Shown here: positions 8,263 through 16,147 of the stretch, in pieces | Numbering within the stretch: position 1 is the first letter of the stretch | Layout of the letters: the number at the start of each line of letters is the position of its first letter | From: Acidilobaceae archaeon | GTDB lineage: Archaea; Thermoproteota; Thermoprotei_A; Sulfolobales; Acidilobaceae | DNA: 37,265 nucleotides | Reading direction: 5' to 3' | Assembly (NCBI GenBank): GCA_026413755.1 | Contig: JAOAKH010000012.1 | Span: 1 to 37,265 of the forward strand | Program-made: the position numbers and the translations under genes | Notes under the pieces: model-generated | The model's input: only the letters and a program-made list of their open reading frames with translations | The model's database searches: none | What the model was told of the DNA's origin: nothing

Positions 8263-10138
8263 TCCTCAGCCCCTCCCCCTCGCCCCTCCGAGCCCTGAAA
8301 ACTGAAGAGCTGCCGGGCAGCTTGTCCGCTATCTCTTCCTTCCTCACCGCGAGAGCTATGTGCTTCTCCTCCAGCGCTTCCGCTAGCCTCTCCCTGACCT
8401 TCTCTGCGGCCTCCTCTATCCTGAGGTCCCCAGGCGTCAGGAGCGTATATGCTAGGCTCAGCCTCCTCACCACTCTCTCCGCGCCCGCCACTACGACCGG
8501 GCTCCCCTCCTCGTCGAGGGCTATCCCCACCGCCAGGAGCAGCCTGACGCCGCGCAGGTAGTTCCTCTGGCCGTAGACCATGAAGGCCCCCGTCTTTAGG
8601 TACTCCCCTGCTGGCGCGCTCTTAGATACCTGCGAGCCCCTCACCCAGTAGACGTCCACGCTCGCCAAGCCCGCCTTCCACGCCTTGCTGTAGCACGCGG
8701 CGATCACAGCTGCGTCCTCTACGTCCTCAGGCCTCTCCTCCCCCTTGCTAAGGAGGACCACCGCAGACCCCCCCTGGATGTCGGCGTGGAGGAAGACGTC
8801 TTGATCGCCCAGCAGCCTCCTCACGAGGCTGTCGTTCTGGCTCGCGTCCCTCCCTCCCACTGCTATGAAGCCGTTACTCGTTAGAGTCCAGCGGTACTTT
8901 TCGAACCAGTGAGCCCTCCTCGCCCTAGCCTTTGCCGCCAGCTCCCTCGCCTTTGCCCTTAGCTCCAGCTCCTCCATGCCCTTCCTGGCCTCCTCTATGG
9001 CCTCCCTGGCCCTCCTTGCCTTGCTCTCCAGCTCGCCCGCCTCGCGGTAGAGCCTCACGAGGAGGGCCTGCGCGCTCTCCCCCCTCAGCACCCTGAAAGT
9101 CACCTCGCCTAGGGAGGCCTCTATGGAGCCGTCGGGCAGCCTTCGCACGCCCTCGCAAGGCCCAACGCCCTGCGCGCATGCAGTCACCCTCTCGAGAAGC
9201 TCGTAGTTCGTTGCGAGCTTCTCCGCGAGCTCCCTGAGCCTCCTCGCCCGCTCCTGGTAAGAGAGCTCCAGCTCTTGGGCCCTCCTAAGGCTCTCCTCCA
9301 GCTTCCTCCTCTCCGCCTCTAGCGCGGCGTCCTTCTCCTCCCTCCGCGCAAACAGCTCGTCCAGCGCCTCATCAAAGCTGGCCAGCTCCCTCGCCTGCCC
9401 CCTCGTGGGCCTGAAGGGCGTTGCCTCTGCAGGCCTTCCCTCCTTCATGAGCAAGTACCCTTTGCCAAGGAGCGACTCCTCGTATAGCCCCCTCATCTCC
9501 CTCACGAGCCTCTCCAGCTCCTCCGCGCTCAGCGAGGGAGGGCTCTCTGGCTTCAGCCCTGCCCTGTGCACCACTTCCTCTGCAGCCTCCCCGCCTAGTC
9601 CCAGCCCCCTCACGAGGCCCCTCACTATGTCCTTTCCGGAGGATATCCTCTTGGCAACCTCCTCTGCGCTTGCGTGGAAGGGATTTATGAGCTGGAGGGG
9701 AGGGGGCTTGTACTCTGCGCCCGGCTTCACGCTCCTGTCCCTTAAAGAAGCGTAGGCGTTGGCAGCGATCACCTTTCCCCCCTTCGCTAACACGAGGAAG
9801 CCCCGGGGGAGGAGCTCAGCATATATAGAGTACTCCCCCAGCTCCACCCTTAGCACCCTGTCAAAGCCCAGCTGCTCCAGAGCTGAGATCTTCAAGTCCC
9901 TCAGGTGGGCTTTCATTGCCGCAGCCACGCCCCTCGAGGCGGGCTCCAGGGCAGAGGTCCTGCTGCTCAGGTGCGCCCTCACGCCGGGCTCCAGCACGAG
10001 CGCCTCCGCCCTCCCCCTCAGCTTTATTGCCACAGCGCCCCTAGCAACGTAAACGTTGTCTACCCTGAGCCCCACTAGGTCTTGTCGCAGCCTCGTCCAG
10101 ACGTGGAGGTCCAGCGAGCTCATGGACTCCCTAGCCAT
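8255..10138 (-). CDS. rqcH: RqcH/NFACT-family ribosome quality control protein
   Basis: Homologue of bacterial RqcH and eukaryotic Rqc2/NEMF, which bind obstructed large ribosomal subunits and, in bacteria, add alanine tails to stalled chains. It has an N-terminal NFACT-N domain (MSSLDLHVWTRLRQDLVGLRVDNVY-like start), a helix-hairpin-helix segment, a long charged coiled coil (about 255-320 and 375-415), and a C-terminal NFACT-R domain starting at WFEKYRWTLTSNGFIAVGGRDA with VFLHADIQGGSAVVLL. The ATG at 10136-10138 is preferred because it follows GGTGG and forms TGATG with the upstream amidohydrolase stop, a typical coupled start. An in-frame GTG at 10147 would add three residues. Length about 627 residues is normal for archaeal members. 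Confidence 0.9.
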   Translation of the reverse strand: MARESMSSLDLHVWTRLRQDLVGLRVDNVYVARGAVAIKLRGRAEALVLEPGVRAHLSSRTSALEPASRGVAAAMKAHLRDLKISALEQLGFDRVLRVELGEYSIYAELLPRGFLVLAKGGKVIAANAYASLRDRSVKPGAEYKPPPLQLINPFHASAEEVAKRISSGKDIVRGLVRGLGLGGEAAEEVVHRAGLKPESPPSLSAEELERLVREMRGLYEESLLGKGYLLMKEGRPAEATPFRPTRGQARELASFDEALDELFARREEKDAALEAERRKLEESLRRAQELELSYQERARRLRELAEKLATNYELLERVTACAQGVGPCEGVRRLPDGSIEASLGEVTFRVLRGESAQALLVRLYREAGELESKARRAREAIEEARKGMEELELRAKARELAAKARARRAHWFEKYRWTLTSNGFIAVGGRDASQNDSLVRRLLGDQDVFLHADIQGGSAVVLLSKGEERPEDVEDAAVIAACYSKAWKAGLASVDVYWVRGSQVSKSAPAGEYLKTGAFMVYGQRNYLRGVRLLLAVGIALDEEGSPVVVAGAERVVRRLSLAYTLLTPGDLRIEEAAEKVRERLAEALEEKHIALAVRKEEIADKLPGSSSVFRARRGEGEGLRIR

Positions 10139-11301
10139 CAGCTCCACCGCATGAAGAGCTCCTCGTGCTCCCTCAGGAGGGAGCTAGCGCTGTGGCCGTT
10201 CCCGTAGAGGTCCAGGGCCTCCTTAACGGCCTCCTCCACAGCTTTCCTAACGTCAGAGAGGGCGTAACCTCCCTCCACCAGCCTCCCCTCCCTCACGGCT
10301 ACCTCCTCGTTCACCACCACTAAGCTCGGCGGCCTCCTCTCCCTCAGCACCTCCTCAAGGCTCGCGTCGTATGCTACGTAGTCGCCGTCGTGAGGCACGT
10401 TGTAAAGCCTATAGCCCCCCACCGTGGCGCTCCTCAGGAGCGAGAGAGGGGAGTCCCTGAACGCCCTGAGCATGAGCGGGAGGTGCATAGGGGTGGTCCC
10501 CAGCAGGAGCGGCCAGTCGCTGCCAAACGCAGATATGCCAGAGAGGTCCCTCCTAGTCCTGCCGTATAGCATGACGTTTGTGGCAGGGCAGGCAACGCAG
10601 CTAAGCCCCAGGGAGCTCATGTCGTCGTCTATGCAGTGGACGGGCACTATGCGTATTGAGTAAGGGGGCCTCCCGAAGACCTCCAGGAAGCGCCCCCTCT
10701 CCGACACCCCCTCGCCTAGGTGGAGCCCCAACACTGCGCCGCTCTTCGCTGCCAGCGATATGGCCTCCCTCACCGTGCTCTCCTTTGCCAGCCTAAGGCT
10801 GTGCACAAATATCCCCATCCTCGCCATGCCGTCACCGACGAGGTAGGAGGCCTTTGCGTAGTCCTCCCTCACCTCCTCTAGCGTCCAGCCGGCCCTGTCC
10901 ATGACGGTGGGCAGGAGCACAGCTCGAGGCCTATGCTTAAGGGAGAGGAGAGCCTTCACGTTAGCGAGGAGCCTCCCTGTAAGGGCCATGAGCGTAGTGC
11001 CCTCCAGGAGCCCCCGGAGGAGCGTAAGCCTGGCCAGCCTCTTCGAGAGCTCCAGGTCCCTCCTGACCTTCACCTCATCCACAGCCAGCTCCCTCCTCTC
11101 TAGCCAGTCGTAGGAGTCGCTCCACCGTCGCCCCTCCCTAACTCCCCCGTCCACCACCTGCGGGTGGGCATGGCCGTCGCTGAAGCCGGGGATGATGAGG
11201 GTCTCGTAATACGCGTCCTCTGCGGAGGGCATCCTGAAGTTCTCAACTACCTTTCCGTGCACCACTGCCACGCTTGCCTCCAGGAGCCCCATGTAGCCCA
11301 C
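10138..11301 (-). CDS. Metal-dependent amidohydrolase (cytosine/guanine deaminase-like)
   Basis: A 387-residue TIM-barrel amidohydrolase. The metal ligands are visible: GFSDGHAHP (His44 and His46), LGLHLGEG in the middle, PVHCIDDD, and the final aspartate in SAFGSDWPLLLG. The substrate is unknown; the arrangement is closest to the chlorohydrolase/deaminase branch. A TATA-like CTTTTTAAGC at about 11336-11346 on the minus strand sits about 40 bases upstream. The GTG start at 11301 lacks a clear ribosome site and an ATG three codons later (11292) is equally possible. The stop is coupled to rqcH. Confidence 0.8.
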   Translation of the reverse strand: MGYMGLLEASVAVVHGKVVENFRMPSAEDAYYETLIIPGFSDGHAHPQVVDGGVREGRRWSDSYDWLERRELAVDEVKVRRDLELSKRLARLTLLRGLLEGTTLMALTGRLLANVKALLSLKHRPRAVLLPTVMDRAGWTLEEVREDYAKASYLVGDGMARMGIFVHSLRLAKESTVREAISLAAKSGAVLGLHLGEGVSERGRFLEVFGRPPYSIRIVPVHCIDDDMSSLGLSCVACPATNVMLYGRTRRDLSGISAFGSDWPLLLGTTPMHLPLMLRAFRDSPLSLLRSATVGGYRLYNVPHDGDYVAYDASLEEVLRERRPPSLVVVNEEVAVREGRLVEGGYALSDVRKAVEEAVKEALDLYGNGHSASSLLREHEELFMRWS

Positions 11302-11349
11302 GCTCTAGCTTTGCTTAGAGGAGGGCATGCGGGAGCTTAAAAAGGGCCT

Positions 11350-11517
11350 TCAGCCCTTCTTCTCTTTCTCCTCCTCGCCACTTAGCGACTTCCTGAACTC
11401 TCTGACGGATTCTCCGAGGGCCCTAGCTAGCTGGGGAAGGCGTGAGGCGCCGAAGAGGATGAGAATGATTATCAACAAGATCAGCAGCTCTGTGCTCGTA
11501 AAGGGACCAAAGACCAT
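11350..11517 (-). CDS. tatA: TatA/E-type twin-arginine translocase subunit
   Basis: A 55-residue gene. The protein starts MVFGPFTSTELLILLIIILI, then LFGASRLPQLARALGESVREFRKSL and a highly charged tail EEEKEKKG. This is the TatA pattern: one short membrane helix (about 9-22), the FG hinge, and an amphipathic helix with the conserved LPQLARALG. TatA builds the pore that exports folded proteins with twin-arginine signals. GGAGGTGAAGAGG precedes the ATG, and TATAAATATTA lies about 40 bases upstream. No tatC is in the window. An overlapping ORF on the plus strand is a shadow of this gene. Confidence 0.88.
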   Translation of the reverse strand: MVFGPFTSTELLILLIIILILFGASRLPQLARALGESVREFRKSLSGEEEKEKKG

Positions 11518-11550
11518 CCTCTTCACCTCCTCTTGTTTAGAGATAGAGGC

Positions 11551-11563
11551 TAATATTTATACA
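11551..11563 (-). promoter_or_regulatory. TATA box of tatA
   Basis: Read on the minus strand this is TGTATAAATATTA, a strong archaeal box A. Transcription would begin near 11530, giving a short leader that contains the GGAGGTG ribosome site. Confidence 0.6.
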
Positions 11564-11576
11564 ATGATCCTCATTG
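11562..11576. promoter_or_regulatory. Inverted repeat abutting the tatA TATA box
   Basis: CAATGATCCTCATTG has perfect six-base arms (CAATGA/TCATTG) around TCC. It covers the region just upstream of and touching the tatA TATA box, where a bound protein would block TBP/TFB, so it is a candidate operator. No regulator can be assigned. Confidence 0.4.
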
Positions 11577-11697
11577 AGCGACCTGCCGTAGGGTCATGAA
11601 GTTAGTTTCGCACAGACCTCTCCGCTGCTCTCCAGCATATAGCCGGCACCTCCGCATATGGTAAAGAACTTTCTCGCGAGGGAGCAAAAAGGGAGGG

Positions 11698-12210
11698 CTA
11701 GGAGGGAGGCTTAACCCTCTCCAATATCTGGTAGTTCTTGGGCCAGGGGGAGAGCGTGTACTTCATCACCCACTCCTTCTTCAGGGAGCCGTCAAGTATC
11801 GCCTCCTTCGCAGTCTGGATCATGCGTTGAAGCATTTCTTGCGGGATTTTGCCCTCCGCGGCAGCAGGGCACTCGTGGTCGAGCACTATTATGAACTCCT
11901 CCCTCTCGAAGTCGTAGTATACCATGAGCGGCCAGAGCCTGCAGTCAAAAGGCCTCTTATCGTATATCGTGCACAAACCCTCCCTCGAGAGGAACGGGCA
12001 CGTCTTTCCCCCCGGTCCCCCGAGCGTCTTGACCCTCCCCAGCCTCGTCCTCACTACCGACGCAGCTCCGTCGAACTCCCCCTCCTCCTCTTCCAGCAGC
12101 ACTGCATAGAACCTCCTGCAACAGTTGACCTTGCAGCCCCTGCATATGTCCCCGAAGTTCACGAAGCTCAGCCTTTGCGCCAGCTTACCCATGCTGCCCA
12201 GCTCAAGCAT
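11698..12210 (-). CDS. YkgJ-type cysteine-cluster protein (putative Zn/Fe-S binding)
   Basis: About 170 residues. Cysteines follow the YkgJ/UPF0153 pattern: CRGCKVNCC near residues 23-31, TCPFL, LCTIYDKRPFDCRLWP in the middle and HECP later. These eight or so ligands are typical of a family proposed to hold a metal or Fe-S cluster; the function is unknown. The ATG at 12210 is preferred over the longer frame from GTG 12246 because a TATA-like CTTATATTGC (about 12226-12235) lies inside that extension. An ATG at 12192 is another option. Confidence 0.75.
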   Translation of the reverse strand: MLELGSMGKLAQRLSFVNFGDICRGCKVNCCRRFYAVLLEEEEGEFDGAASVVRTRLGRVKTLGGPGGKTCPFLSREGLCTIYDKRPFDCRLWPLMVYYDFEREEFIIVLDHECPAAAEGKIPQEMLQRMIQTAKEAILDGSLKKEWVMKYTLSPWPKNYQILERVKPPS

Positions 12211-12363
12211 GCGCTTCTCTCTTCTGCAATATAAGGGTAAGTTCACGGAGATATCATAACAGCGCGGCGTCTGCTGAGGGCTCGTGAGATCTCCCTTGAA
12301 ATGTAAACGGAACTCATTTACAGATCATGGAGCTGTCACGCATATACTCACATGATATTACAA

Positions 12364-13101
12364 TTACCCAGAGACGAAAACGCACTCCTCTCCCTTCCCC
12401 CCTAGCCAGGCCTCCTCTATCTTTAGCCTATGCTCAAAGTCCCCCCTGCTGACCCTTCTCCCCCTAAGGCACAGCGCCTTCCCGAAGAGCGGCGAGTCCA
12501 CTACGAGCGTCTCTGCCTCTCCCCCCTCGAAGGCCGCGTTGAAGCCGTACCTCCTCGAGAGCGCTATGATCTTCTCTACCTCCCTCTCCCCCACGGTCAC
12601 TCCTACGAGCTGGCGGGGGAGCCCCATCGTTGTGGCGCTCACTATCACGAACCGGAAGCCGTCCTTCACGAGCCTCCTCATGTGCTCCTCCTGATCGGAG
12701 CCCCAGAGGGGGAGCTCCAGCCGGAGGCCCAGGCTGGCTGCGACCCTCTCAAGCCTGCTCCGCTGGTAAACGCTAGCTATAGCGCCCGCCAGCACGGCCT
12801 CAAAGCCCACCGCCCGCTTCAGCTTCGAGAGCTCTAGCTCCAGCTCCTCCACCTCCTTCTCCTTCTCCCCCGAGACCTCTGCAAAGAAGGCCTTGCCCCC
12901 TATTCCCATGGCCTCTGCCTGTAGCCTCACCAGCTCCACTGCAGGGTAGTGGAACATCCAGCTGTCCTCCCTCTTGGGCTTCAGCGTTAGCGTGCAGGCC
13001 AGCTCAAGCCTCTGCATAGCTATGTAAAGCGCGTAGCTGCTGTCCTTGCCCCCGGAGAGGAGGGCGCAGAACCTCAGAGGAGCCCAGCCTCCTTCATGCA
13101 T
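12364..13101 (-). CDS. Dph6-like diphthine--ammonia ligase / ATP pyrophosphatase
   Basis: A PP-loop ATPase of the DUF71/Dph6 family, which in eukaryotes and archaea carries out the last amidation step of diphthamide on elongation factor 2. The 245-residue protein has the adenylate-binding CALLSGGKDSSYALY near the N-terminus, then EVLAGAIASVYQRSRLERVA, ELPLWGSDQEE and FNAAFEGGEAETLVVDSPLF, all typical of the family. The ATG at 13101 overlaps the upstream gene by 28 bases, indicating an operon. Substrate assignment rests on family membership only. Confidence 0.85.
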   Translation of the reverse strand: MHEGGWAPLRFCALLSGGKDSSYALYIAMQRLELACTLTLKPKREDSWMFHYPAVELVRLQAEAMGIGGKAFFAEVSGEKEKEVEELELELSKLKRAVGFEAVLAGAIASVYQRSRLERVAASLGLRLELPLWGSDQEEHMRRLVKDGFRFVIVSATTMGLPRQLVGVTVGEREVEKIIALSRRYGFNAAFEGGEAETLVVDSPLFGKALCLRGRRVSRGDFEHRLKIEEAWLGGKGEECVFVSG

Positions 13102-13346
13102 ATCTCGCGGGCCTTAGCCATGTCGCCGCCGGCGGGGTCTTGCGAGGCCTTCACGCGGAGCCTCAGGCTTATGAGCTCAGCCCTCCCGCCTACCACAGCT
13201 ATTACGGCTTCGCAAAGCGAGAGCCTCCTCGTGCAAAGGGTCACGTTTCCCTCGCTGATCTCCCTCTCGCAGCTCCCCTTCTCCTCGAGCAGCTTATATA
13301 CGTCTATGCTGTATAGCCTCTCCTCCCCTGCCTCTACCTTCAGCAC
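13074..13346 (-). CDS. Small conserved-looking protein of unknown function
   Basis: 90 residues from the first standard start, GTG 13346. The frame stays open upstream for another 20 or so codons encoding EAIAVSWEFFDRFYR, which looks coding but contains no ATG, GTG or TTG, so either the N-terminus is at 13346 or a rare start is used. The protein has alternating strands and helices, with four cysteines spread through it and a charged C-terminal helix. It sits between a zinc-ribbon gene (44 bases upstream) and the Dph6-like gene, which it overlaps. I do not recognise the family. Confidence 0.55.
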   Translation of the reverse strand: MLKVEAGEERLYSIDVYKLLEEKGSCEREISEGNVTLCTRRLSLCEAVIAVVGGRAELISLRLRVKASQDPAGGDMAKAREICMKEAGLL

Positions 13347-13389
13347 CCTGTAGAACCTGTCGAAGAACTCCCAGCTTACCGCTATAGCC

Positions 13390-13647
13390 TCACGCCTCCG
13401 CGAGAGGAGTTAGGAGGACGAGCTTAGTGCCGCAGTAGGGGCAGGTGTACTTCGTCTTCCTGGCACACGCATGGCAGAAGTAGCTCTCGTGGAGGTGGGA
13501 GCAGTTGGGGCAATAGTAAGCTAGGGTCTTCTTCGCCTTAGCTATGCCCCCAGTTAGGTCCACCCACCTGCCGCAGACCCTACACCTCTTCTCCACCCAG
13601 CCAAGGTGGCCCATTGCGTTGTAGCCCTTTGCCAACCCTACGGTCAT
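13390..13647 (-). CDS. Small protein with two zinc ribbons
   Basis: 85 residues with four CxxC pairs (Cys22/25, 46/49, 58/61, 69/72), enough for two tetrahedral zinc sites; the spacer KAKKTLAYY is basic. Such proteins are common in archaeal translation and transcription operons, but no specific family is evident. ATG 13647 is chosen because TAGGTG lies six bases upstream and the TATA-like CTTTTTAAGC is at about 13678-13688; a GTG at 13656 would overlap the ribosome site. It heads a minus-strand operon with the 90-residue gene and the Dph6-like gene. Confidence 0.75.
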   Translation of the reverse strand: MTVGLAKGYNAMGHLGWVEKRCRVCGRWVDLTGGIAKAKKTLAYYCPNCSHLHESYFCHACARKTKYTCPYCGTKLVLLTPLAEA

Positions 13648-13673
13648 CCGTAGCACCTAGCTCCCTCTCCCAC

Positions 13674-13690
13674 CTAAGCTTAAAAAGGCA
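13674..13690. promoter_or_regulatory. Divergent promoter element
   Basis: CTAAGCTTAAAAAGG lies between the zinc-ribbon gene (minus) and the exported-protein gene (plus). Read either way it gives a TATA-like run (TTTTTAAGC or GCTTAAAAAGG) at about the expected distance from both starts, so it probably serves both directions. Confidence 0.45.
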
Positions 13691-13717
13691 TTTCATGGAG
13701 GAGGGGGAGGAGAGGAG

Positions 13718-14467
13718 ATGGTCTCTAGGATAGCGGTCTTGATAGCCGTTGCGTTCACCTTAACTATCATCTCCTCTGCAGCAGGCCTCTGGATCTTCCA
13801 CTCCCACATTTCGCCCCTCGTGGGCCTAGCAGAGAAGAGGAGCCTGGGGGACACGTTGGGGAAGGTCACCTACTTGCGCTACGAGCTGATCATAAACGGG
13901 GAGGCGTACAAGGTGGAGATAGAGAACGAGCCGGGGGCGAGGAGAGGAGTAGCGCACCTTATATACCCCAACGGCACGAGGGTTAGCTATCGTTACAACT
14001 ACACCTCCACGCTAGTATTCCTCAGGAGGGAGGGGAGCAACGTAACGCTTAACCCCCTCATATACACAGAGGCTTTCGCCACCTCACTCCTAATCAAGGC
14101 AGACGCGGGTCTCGTGGAGCCCTTCCCCGGCATAGCGCCCATCTTTGCCCTTAACTACATAGGCAACGCCACCAGGCTAGACTGGAGGGCCCTATACGAC
14201 CCCAAGGCTGAGGTAAGGCCTCAGCACGTGCTGTACGAGTTCCAGGGCGTAAAGGTGGGGAGGGAGGAGCACAGGGGCTTGCTGCTGCAAATCTCAGCGC
14301 TGTACGAGGGAGAGCTGAGCCCTGCCCTGAAGTGGTACGCGGTGAGCTGCGTGGCAAAGGTAGCTAGGGTGGGGGGGCTAGTTATTGCGAGCGAGATCTC
14401 GTTGGAGTTCACTCTAGCCGGAAGCCCCTACCTTGTGGAAGTAAAGCTGGAGGAAGTCCGCCGGTAG
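13718..14467 (+). CDS. Exported or N-terminally anchored protein of unknown function
   Basis: 249 residues with one N-terminal hydrophobic segment (about 4-26, IAVLIAVAFTLTIISSAAGLWI) that is either a signal peptide or an anchor. The rest is extracellular in character: strand-rich, with several N-glycosylation sequons (NGT, NYT, NVT, NAT). The ATG has GGAGGAGAGG directly upstream. No family recognised. It stands alone between a divergent zinc-ribbon gene and tRNA-Thr. Confidence 0.65.
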   Translation: MVSRIAVLIAVAFTLTIISSAAGLWIFHSHISPLVGLAEKRSLGDTLGKVTYLRYELIINGEAYKVEIENEPGARRGVAHLIYPNGTRVSYRYNYTSTLVFLRREGSNVTLNPLIYTEAFATSLLIKADAGLVEPFPGIAPIFALNYIGNATRLDWRALYDPKAEVRPQHVLYEFQGVKVGREEHRGLLLQISALYEGELSPALKWYAVSCVAKVARVGGLVIASEISLEFTLAGSPYLVEVKLEEVRR

Positions 14468-14508
14468 CTTCAAAAAAATATAAGCCAAAAGCTCGTTATA
14501 TTCATGGG

Positions 14509-14600
14509 GCCGCCGTAGCTCAGCCGGCAGACTGCGCGGGGCCGAGAGCGCCGGCCTTGTAAGCCGGTGGTCGCGGGTTCGAATCCCGCCGGCGGCTCCA
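14509..14600 (+). tRNA. tRNA-Thr (TGT) with a 16-nt insertion in the D-loop
   Basis: Acceptor arms GCCGCCG (14509-14515) and CGGCGGC pair, followed by T and an encoded CCA. The anticodon arm is CCGGC-CTTGTAA-GCCGG, anticodon TGT. The T arm is GCGGG-TTCGAAT-CCCGC. The D stem GCTC/GAGC encloses 24 bases instead of about 8; removing 16 bases (14531-14546, or the window shifted by one) leaves a standard D-loop AGCCGGCA. This is best read as an intron at a non-canonical D-arm position, as known in Thermoproteales, although I could not draw an unambiguous bulge-helix-bulge. Confidence 0.9.
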
Positions 14601-14634
14601 CAAAAAGGGAGGAGGCCCTTAAAGAGGGAGAACT

Positions 14635-16065
14635 TTACCACCAGCCCAGCGTCCTGCCCACTGCGGCAGCTAGGAAGGTGAGGCTGAGGATCATGAAGAT
14701 GATGTTCAGCACCACAAGAAGGGGGTGGAGCCTGAGCTCCTTTGGCACTACGCGGTAGTTCAGGTATAGGAGGGCCGGAATCCCTATTATGGCCCCAGCG
14801 TTGGCGGCGTTTGCGGCTATGAGCACCAGGGTGGTAGGGGCTGCCATGAAGAAGGCGAGGGAGGCCCAGAGGAGGTAGACGGCCAGAATGCCGTAGTAGA
14901 TCACCCTCACGTCCCCTCTCGCAGCGTTCCTCACGGCCTCCAGCCTCCAGAAGGCGTCCACAAGGGCCCTCACCACAGCGTCCACAACGCCCAGCTGGGT
15001 CTTCAGGAGCACGAGGATGGCAATGATTATACCTATTGCGAAGCCCACCTTCCCCCAGCCTACGTTTTCAAGCACCAACCCAAGCCAGGCAGGTATCCCG
15101 TACCTTATGTCTATCCCCAGCGCGTGCTTCGAAGCGTATGCTAAGGTCATGGGCAGCCACATTCCTATGAGGGCTCCGAGGAAGAAGATGATGAAGATCT
15201 CCTCCTTTGCGAGCGAGAGCCACCTCCAGTAAGAGCTGAGGTTCTCAGGCGTGAGGGGGAAAAGCTTGCCCACGGGGGAGACGGGTATCTTCTTGGCTCC
15301 CACTATGGCAGGGATGTAGCCTGTCTTAGCCCCCATGCCATAGCCCTTGTCCTTGAAGTAGTTGGCTAACACGTAGTTCACGCCCGCTGCGTAGCCGGTG
15401 TAGCCCCAGAAGGCGCCCAAAACTACGAGGTCCGCCTTGGGAGGCAGATAGCCAAAGCTCAATATCCCCCTTACCAGCTCTCCCCACACCTCCAGCGGCA
15501 CGAGCAGTATGGCCAGCACTATGAAGGCAGGGAAGATGATGGAGAGGTCTATCCAGTTGAAGACCTCCAGGGTCCTGGCAACCCTGTGGCCCAGGGTGAG
15601 GATGAGGAAGGTGAGGAGGAGCATGGATATGCCCACGAGCGCCAGCAGGTCCCTATGGGCAGGGCCGGGGATGCCGCCTATGAGGAGGCTGGTGAAGGCA
15701 GAGGCGCTGGTGAGCGCCCAACCTCCCCAGATGAAGGTAAGGGGGACAAAGAGGGCCCCCAGGACTCCTACGAGCGCGCCTATCCTGAACATGAGGGCTA
15801 TGGGGGTCTCGCCGTAAGCTACGACGAGTCTCACCCAGGAGTAGAGGTACACCGACTGCAGGAAGGCCGCTACGAGGGTGATCCAGGCTATGCCCAAACC
15901 GATCGTTATGGCTGCCGAAGGGCCTATTATGAACTCCCCGCTCCCTATCGAGACTCCCAGCGCCACTACGCCGGGGCCCCAGAGGAGGAGGACCCTCTCC
16001 CTGAGCCCTATGCTCCTTCCCAAGCGTTCTTCAGGAGACTCCAGGCGCTCCGGAGGAGAGGCCAC
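14635..16065 (-). CDS. Nramp-like membrane transporter lacking the metal-binding DPGN motif
   Basis: A 476-residue protein with about eleven to twelve membrane segments. The start of the first helix, GPGVVALGVSIGSGEF, aligns with the Nramp/Slc11 signature, but the metal-coordinating DPGN is replaced by SIGSGEF, and no MPH motif is visible in the sixth helix region (FWGYTGYAAGVNYVLANYF). It therefore belongs to an Nramp-related clade that probably moves something other than Mn2+/Fe2+. A TATA-like GATATAAAAAC on the minus strand (about 16103-16113) lies about 40 bases upstream of the GTG start. Its 3' end is close to the tRNA-Thr 3' end. Confidence 0.8.
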   Translation of the reverse strand: MASPPERLESPEERLGRSIGLRERVLLLWGPGVVALGVSIGSGEFIIGPSAAITIGLGIAWITLVAAFLQSVYLYSWVRLVVAYGETPIALMFRIGALVGVLGALFVPLTFIWGGWALTSASAFTSLLIGGIPGPAHRDLLALVGISMLLLTFLILTLGHRVARTLEVFNWIDLSIIFPAFIVLAILLVPLEVWGELVRGILSFGYLPPKADLVVLGAFWGYTGYAAGVNYVLANYFKDKGYGMGAKTGYIPAIVGAKKIPVSPVGKLFPLTPENLSSYWRWLSLAKEEIFIIFFLGALIGMWLPMTLAYASKHALGIDIRYGIPAWLGLVLENVGWGKVGFAIGIIIAILVLLKTQLGVVDAVVRALVDAFWRLEAVRNAARGDVRVIYYGILAVYLLWASLAFFMAAPTTLVLIAANAANAGAIIGIPALLYLNYRVVPKELRLHPLLVVLNIIFMILSLTFLAAAVGRTLGWW

Positions 16066-16102
16066 GTTCCCACTCTCAGCCCCTTCCTTTTTAGGAGAGT
16101 TT

Positions 16103-16113
16103 TTATATCTTGA
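16103..16113 (-). promoter_or_regulatory. TATA box of the Nramp-like gene
   Basis: GATATAAAAAC on the minus strand, about 40 bases before the GTG start at 16065. Expected transcription start is near 16082. Confidence 0.55.
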
Positions 16114-16147
16114 CAGGTCTGCGCTTCTCAGGAGGCCTCCTGATCAG

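Noticed and set aside
11327-11599. 90-codon ORF on the plus strand
   Set aside because: It is antisense to the 55-codon tatA gene, which has a TATA box, a strong ribosome site and a clear family match; the plus-strand frame has none.
12247-12363. TGTAAA/TTTACA inverted repeat (about 12301-12325) in the spacer before the YkgJ-type gene
   Set aside because: Six-base arms with a nine-base gap are weak, the element is distant from the likely TATA box, and nothing else supports a regulatory role.
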